Source: Nitrososphaerales archaeon TH703
GTDB lineage: Archaea > Thermoproteota > Nitrososphaeria > Nitrososphaerales > Nitrososphaeraceae
Direction of reading: 5' to 3'
DNA: 7,743 nt
Assembly: GCA_014523525.1 (NCBI GenBank)
Contig: JAATVL010000107.1
Span: 1 to 7,743 of the forward strand
Made by a program: the position numbers and the translations under genes. Numbering within the stretch: the first letter of the stretch is position 1; each line of letters opens with the position of its first letter. The notes under the pieces were generated by a model that saw only the letters and a list, made by a program, of their open reading frames with translations, was not told the origin of the DNA and did no database searches. Of the stretch, positions 5,103 to 7,743 are shown one piece after another.

Positions 5103-5616
5103 GAATTCGTGACAAGATATAAAAATATGGCGTATTGCATCCCTTCATTCGAGCTCGTGTTTGAAAGCAAAGACTTCCTAACGGAATAAGTTCGTTCTTG
5201 ACATGTTTTTAAAAGTAAGAACTATCCTAAATTATATGCTTTTTATAATTAAATTGAAAGTTTTAACGGATAATATCAGATTTTGTTCTATTAATATCCT
5301 TATATCCCTCCTCTAAATAGATATAATCATCATCTTGAATCCTAGAATCGTTTGTCCTATCTGCAAAATAAAGATCATCGAACATTCAGAGTTTCAAGAC
5401 AAAATATGTAAGATGGTAACAATAAAGCAGTTTGCAAACAATTCCCCAGGGTTTGATGTGGCTTTTAGACCTTTCTTTGAAGATGAGTGAAACTCTGATT
5501 TTATTGACCGTTATAATGGTTCATCCGAACCTGTAGAAATGGTTTATTTTATGTTCTTTTGATGGGTTCTTATACTTCAAAATATACACTAAATGCCGGC
5601 AAAGAACTAGGAGAAA
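5103..5616. other. Long low-coding stretch before the integrase remnant
   Basis: About 510 nt, very A+T-rich, with many short AT tracts that resemble TATA boxes (for example 5114-5125). The only candidate gene is the 51-aa frame at 5335-5490. A weak inverted repeat (GTTCTT...AAGAAC around 5191-5220) was seen, with arms too short and a loop too long to interpret. Confidence 0.45.
5335..5490 (+). CDS. Possible 51-aa CxxC protein
   Basis: A TTG-initiated frame (LNPRIVCPICKIKIIEH..., ending VAFRPFFEDE) of 51 codons, closed by TGA. It contains C7-P-I-C10 and a further C25, giving a possible half zinc ribbon, and its composition looks protein-like (KIIEHSEFQDKICKM). There is no ATG before residue 27 and no well-placed TATA box, so the start is weak. 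After the TGA the same frame stays open for 23 more codons, so it could also be a decayed longer gene. I do not recognise a family. Confidence 0.3.
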   Translation: MNPRIVCPICKIKIIEHSEFQDKICKMVTIKQFANNSPGFDVAFRPFFEDE

Positions 5617-5882
5617 ATGAATGATGACTATGAAATTATCCACAACATTAATTCATCTCAACTCTGTATCTAATCCTATCAGTACTTCCCTGATTAAACA
5701 ATTTTATGAATATTTGAGAGATGGGAACATCAGAAAACTACCAAAATCAAAATCTGAAGCAGTTAATTAATTTTGCAATATAGTTAGGAGAGGAAAAAAC
5801 ACTTTGCGAAGTAAGCACTAAGGAAGAAATCGTTTCTTTTCTAAATACCAAGATAAAGAACAGTGATCTAGACCCAGAATGA
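5617..5882 (+). pseudogene. Tyrosine recombinase (integrase) N-terminal remnant, frameshifted
   Basis: Three forward frames together spell the N-terminal core-binding (SAM-like) domain of an archaeal phage-type integrase. First frame from ATG 5617: MNDDYEIIHNIN. Second frame: IHLNSVSNPISTSLIKQFYE then YLRDG. Third frame from about 5734: TSENYQNQNLKQLINFA, an in-frame TAG at 5781-5783, then LGEEKTLCEVSTKEE and IVSFLNTKIKNSDLDPE, closed by TGA 5880-5882. This matches the order seen in thaumarchaeal integrases (NYQNQNLKxLINFAxxLG followed by a helix ending SFLxTKxKxxxxDPE). Each frame change is +1, consistent with single-base insertions. The catalytic domain with its Arg, His and Tyr residues is absent downstream, so the protein is dead. 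It is the fossil of an integrated element. Confidence 0.72.
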
Positions 5883-5976
5883 GCTAGAGCAAGAGACTAG
5901 AGATCCCAAAAATGACAATTATTGTAACTCAGAGAGACCCTGAGTCTGAGGCTTGCGATCGGTCTAGATTGAAAAA

Positions 5977-6140
5977 ATGAAGCTGGAGATAATTGAAGCT
6001 GGCTCAATCGAATTAGGCCCAGAGAATACTCGAATACTCAATAAAGTAACGGAAGATTTATCCGCAAGTTAGAACACTTTAATAACATAGTCAATGCCGT
6101 GGCGGATTTATCCGATGAATCAAAAGTATACCAAACTTGA
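5977..6140 (+). pseudogene. Possible frameshifted helical protein fragment
   Basis: From ATG 5977 one frame gives MKLEIIEAGSIELGPEN, then TRILNKVTEDLSAS and TAG at 6070. From 6069 another frame continues in similar style, LEHFNNIVNAVADLSDE, then SKVYQT and TGA at 6138. One missing base near 6069 would join them into a 54-residue helical stretch. The right end overlaps the beginning of the 295-aa gene in another frame. No family is recognised; this is a suggestion based on continuity and composition. Confidence 0.28.
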
Positions 6141-6981
6141 TGGTACCGTAAGCATATATAAAGTAAAAAACAAAAAATGGATAAAGAGTAATGCACGGTA
6201 CAAACCACAGACAAGAGGATCTGGAAAAAAGGTAATACATTCTACAAGATTTGGATACCTAGAGCAGTTTAATCGTAAGGAGCAACAAGGTCTTTTATGT
6301 CCTTCAGGTTACAGCATAAGTCAGTGCTTTAATGTCTTGAGAAAATTATGGAATGCATATCATATATCAAGATCTGAGAAAAACATTAAAAGAATGATAA
6401 AATATGCAAAAGCAATCCAGGACGTACAAAAAGACATGGGAATAAAAACTACATCATTTCCAGATCTTTTACTTTACGGTGATGTATTCATGCTACTTGA
6501 ACATAAAAACCAAAAAGCAGTGACAGAAGACCATTCTGAGCTTTTGGCATCCCAGCAATTGCTAGAAAAGAAACATGAGATTATCACACTTGCAGACGAG
6601 ATTAAGATTATGAAGAAAGAAAAAGAAGAGCTCGAGCTTGAAGAAGAGCCAGAGCCACCCGTTCCATTATTATTAACTCCTACAGTAGAACAGGAAATTC
6701 AGGTATTTGCAGATGAGATACCGATACCGATACCTGTTCTCAAACCGCTTAAGACAAAGTTAAAGCTCGAGCTCAAACAGTCAAAGAAGAATAAGGTAAA
6801 ACATGAAAACACGATATGCATAAAATGTGGAGAGAAATTAGAACTAGAAGAAAAACATGAATGTAAGAAATTTAAGAAGAAAGAAAAAGAAAAAGAGAAA
6901 GAACTAGAAGTTGTTATAATGACTGACGATATTCCTTTTCAAAATCAGAATCAAACATGTTCAAAAGCCACTTTAGTGTGA
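6094..6981 (+). CDS. Unrecognised 295-aa charged protein with a zinc knuckle and internal repeats
   Basis: I do not recognise the family. Residues 1-60 are basic (KNKKWIKSNARYKPQ). Residues 65-135 look like a compact helical domain (YSISQCFNVLRKLWNAYHIS, then MIKYAKAIQDVQKDMGIK). Residues 145-185 are probable coiled coil (charged, Leu/Glu/Lys-rich). A Pro-rich linker follows at 186-218. A possible zinc knuckle, C242-x2-C245-x9-H255-x-C257, sits among Lys/Glu-rich segments. A short motif recurs three times: LADEIKI (166-172), FADEIPI (205-211) and MTDDIPF (276-282). There is no signal peptide or membrane segment. The start may be ATG 6115 (residue 8) rather than 6094: the nearest TATA-like box (6077-6086) is centred about 34 nt before 6115 but only 13 nt before 6094. 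Its position beside an integrase fossil suggests it could be a leftover gene of a mobile element, but its long intact frame argues that it is maintained. Confidence 0.8.
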   Translation: MPWRIYPMNQKYTKLDGTVSIYKVKNKKWIKSNARYKPQTRGSGKKVIHSTRFGYLEQFNRKEQQGLLCPSGYSISQCFNVLRKLWNAYHISRSEKNIKRMIKYAKAIQDVQKDMGIKTTSFPDLLLYGDVFMLLEHKNQKAVTEDHSELLASQQLLEKKHEIITLADEIKIMKKEKEELELEEEPEPPVPLLLTPTVEQEIQVFADEIPIPIPVLKPLKTKLKLELKQSKKNKVKHENTICIKCGEKLELEEKHECKKFKKKEKEKEKELEVVIMTDDIPFQNQNQTCSKATLV

Positions 6982-7057
6982 AATAATGAAATTTTACGGG
7001 AATTTCTGTATGCGTATATCGAAGAAGAGTTAAGGAATAACCCCATAAAAATATGAA

Positions 7058-7068
7058 ATTTTATAAAT
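7058..7068 (+). promoter_or_regulatory. TATA-like box of the carboxypeptidase transcript
   Basis: ATTTTATAAAT gives an expected transcription start about 25 nt further on, close to 7087. This implies a leader of roughly 45 nt before the carboxypeptidase ATG at 7133, unlike the other genes here, which look leaderless. Confidence 0.5.
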
Positions 7069-7086
7069 ACGCAATCCTAGCTAGCA

Positions 7087-7136
7087 ATGATTAATAGACC
7101 GATGCGGTTGAGTTCATGAAAGGTGTGGCGACATGA
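7087..7136 (+). other. Two overlapping mini-ORFs in the carboxypeptidase leader
   Basis: ATG 7087 opens a 10-codon frame (MINRPMRLSS) whose TGA (7117-7119) overlaps ATG 7116. That ATG opens a 6-codon frame (MKGVAT) whose TGA (7134-7136) overlaps the carboxypeptidase ATG at 7133. Both junctions are ATGA. The first ATG is where a leaderless transcript from the TATA box would begin. They may be a translational-coupling relay or chance; no peptide function is implied. Confidence 0.3.
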
Positions 7137-7743
7137 GATGCGAGAACCATGTCATGAATCAGATCCTCGATGCTTACAAACCAATGTGGTCACTAAATCA
7201 TGCCATTTCTCTAATGGGTTGGGACTTTGAGACTTATATGCCTAGGAAAGGCACGGAAGAAAGAGGAGTGGCCGATTCTCAACTTCATATGCTGTATAAG
7301 GATCTTCTGCTAAAGGAAGATTTTGTTGGTCTTGTTGAATCAGCGAAGAAACTGGAGAGCCTTAGCGATTTAGAGAAGGGCATAGTACGAGTACTCAACA
7401 GGGAAATAACCAAGCAGATCAAGATACCCAAAGAGTTGACAGAAGCAGAATCTCTGGAAAGTATAAGGGGCAACATGGTATGGAGAGAGGCAAGAGAAAA
7501 ATCTGATTTCATGATGTATGCACCCCACTTGAAGAAAATGATAGAAATAAAGATGCAAATCGCTGAGAAGATAGGTTATGAAAAGTATCCATATGATGCG
7601 CTTTTGGATTCGTTCGAAGAAGAGCTTACAGTAGATAATTTGGATAAAGTATTCGGTGCGTTGACTTCGCGTATTCAGAAGATTCTGAAAAAACTCGTAG
7701 ATTCAGGCAGCCAGTTTTGTAAAGAGAGCAAACTTGGGAAATC
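7133..7743 (+). CDS. M32 family metallocarboxypeptidase (Taq-type), N-terminal part
   Basis: The frame is open from ATG 7133 to the right edge (203 residues of a family usually near 500). M32 enzymes are cytoplasmic zinc carboxypeptidases that trim residues from peptide C-termini, aiding peptide recycling. Visible hallmarks are the N-terminal ILDAYKPMWSLNHAI helix, the GWDFETYMPRKG box at 29-40 (family: (H/G)WDxETYMPxxG) and the matching helical pattern (EERGVADSQLHML; REAREKSDFMMYAPHLKKM; KIGYEKYPYDALLDSFEE, family: GxxxxPYDALLDxYEP). The HExxH zinc site lies beyond the window. An in-frame TGA at 7109 and an AGGTG element 7 nt before the ATG support this start; Met8 is an alternative. G+C is somewhat higher than in the neighbouring unknown gene. 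The family is certain, completeness untested. Confidence 0.93.
   Translation, partial: MRCENHVMNQILDAYKPMWSLNHAISLMGWDFETYMPRKGTEERGVADSQLHMLYKDLLLKEDFVGLVESAKKLESLSDLEKGIVRVLNREITKQIKIPKELTEAESLESIRGNMVWREAREKSDFMMYAPHLKKMIEIKMQIAEKIGYEKYPYDALLDSFEEELTVDNLDKVFGALTSRIQKILKKLVDSGSQFCKESKLGK

Noticed and set aside
4931..5170. Minus-strand 79-codon frame
   Set aside because: It mirrors the second half of the amber-interrupted gene and shows no recognisable features.
5883..5976. Continuation of the integrase remnant into its catalytic domain
   Set aside because: All three forward frames were read and none gives the expected TWNDYL...RIKHF-type sequence or the Arg/His/Tyr boxes, so the remnant ends near 5882.
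1..7743. CRISPR array, IS element with terminal inverted repeats, or replication origin
   Set aside because: No regularly spaced repeats, no transposase frame with flanking inverted repeats, and no origin-type repeat cluster were seen.

Overview
The window looks like an archaeal chromosome segment, most likely from an ammonia-oxidising thaumarchaeon of the Nitrososphaerales (soil group; possibly Nitrosocosmicus-like, which is inference). Reasons: A+T-rich DNA with long intergenic stretches; AT-rich TATA-like boxes about 22-30 nt before many start codons, the pattern of leaderless archaeal transcripts; a one-finger C2H2 protein, a tiny winged-helix protein and a YVTN beta-propeller, all typical of this group; and a decayed tyrosine recombinase whose N-terminal part reads like thaumarchaeal integrases. 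No tRNA, rRNA or CRISPR array was found.

Layout. 1-274 (-): N-terminal part of a Rieske [2Fe-2S] protein, running off the left edge. 318-485 (+): C-terminal remnant of a SnoaL/NTF2-like gene, broken by stops. 486-968: gene-poor, with repeat copies and a promoter-like block. 969-2535 (-): two-gene operon for a zinc/manganese/iron-type ABC importer (ATPase then permease), without its substrate-binding protein. 2536-2839: intergenic, with a second copy of one repeat. 2840-3808 (-): seven-repeat YVTN beta-propeller. 3862-4014 (-): C2H2 zinc-finger microprotein. 4045-4444: intergenic, with a repeat copy and two palindromes. 4445-4714 (+): winged-helix regulator. 4785-5102 (+): small conserved-looking gene with an intact promoter and start but an in-frame amber at codon 42. 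5103-6093: a gene graveyard holding a possible 51-aa CxxC protein, an integrase N-terminal remnant in three frames (5617-5882) and another possible frameshifted remnant. 6094-6981 (+): unrecognised 295-aa charged protein with a zinc knuckle and three internal repeats. 7133-7743 (+): N-terminal part of an M32 (Taq-type) carboxypeptidase, preceded by two overlapping mini-ORFs.

How it fits together. The housekeeping-like genes (Rieske, metal transporter, carboxypeptidase) are separate units. Between them lie lineage-specific small genes, dispersed degenerate repeats and several broken genes, as expected of a region with past integration and ongoing decay. Only about two thirds of the window is convincingly coding. 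No complete new defence or mobile system is visible. The most interesting items are the amber-interrupted gene, the integrase fossil, the repeat families, the unknown 295-aa protein beside the fossil, and the ATGA-coupled mini-ORFs before the carboxypeptidase.
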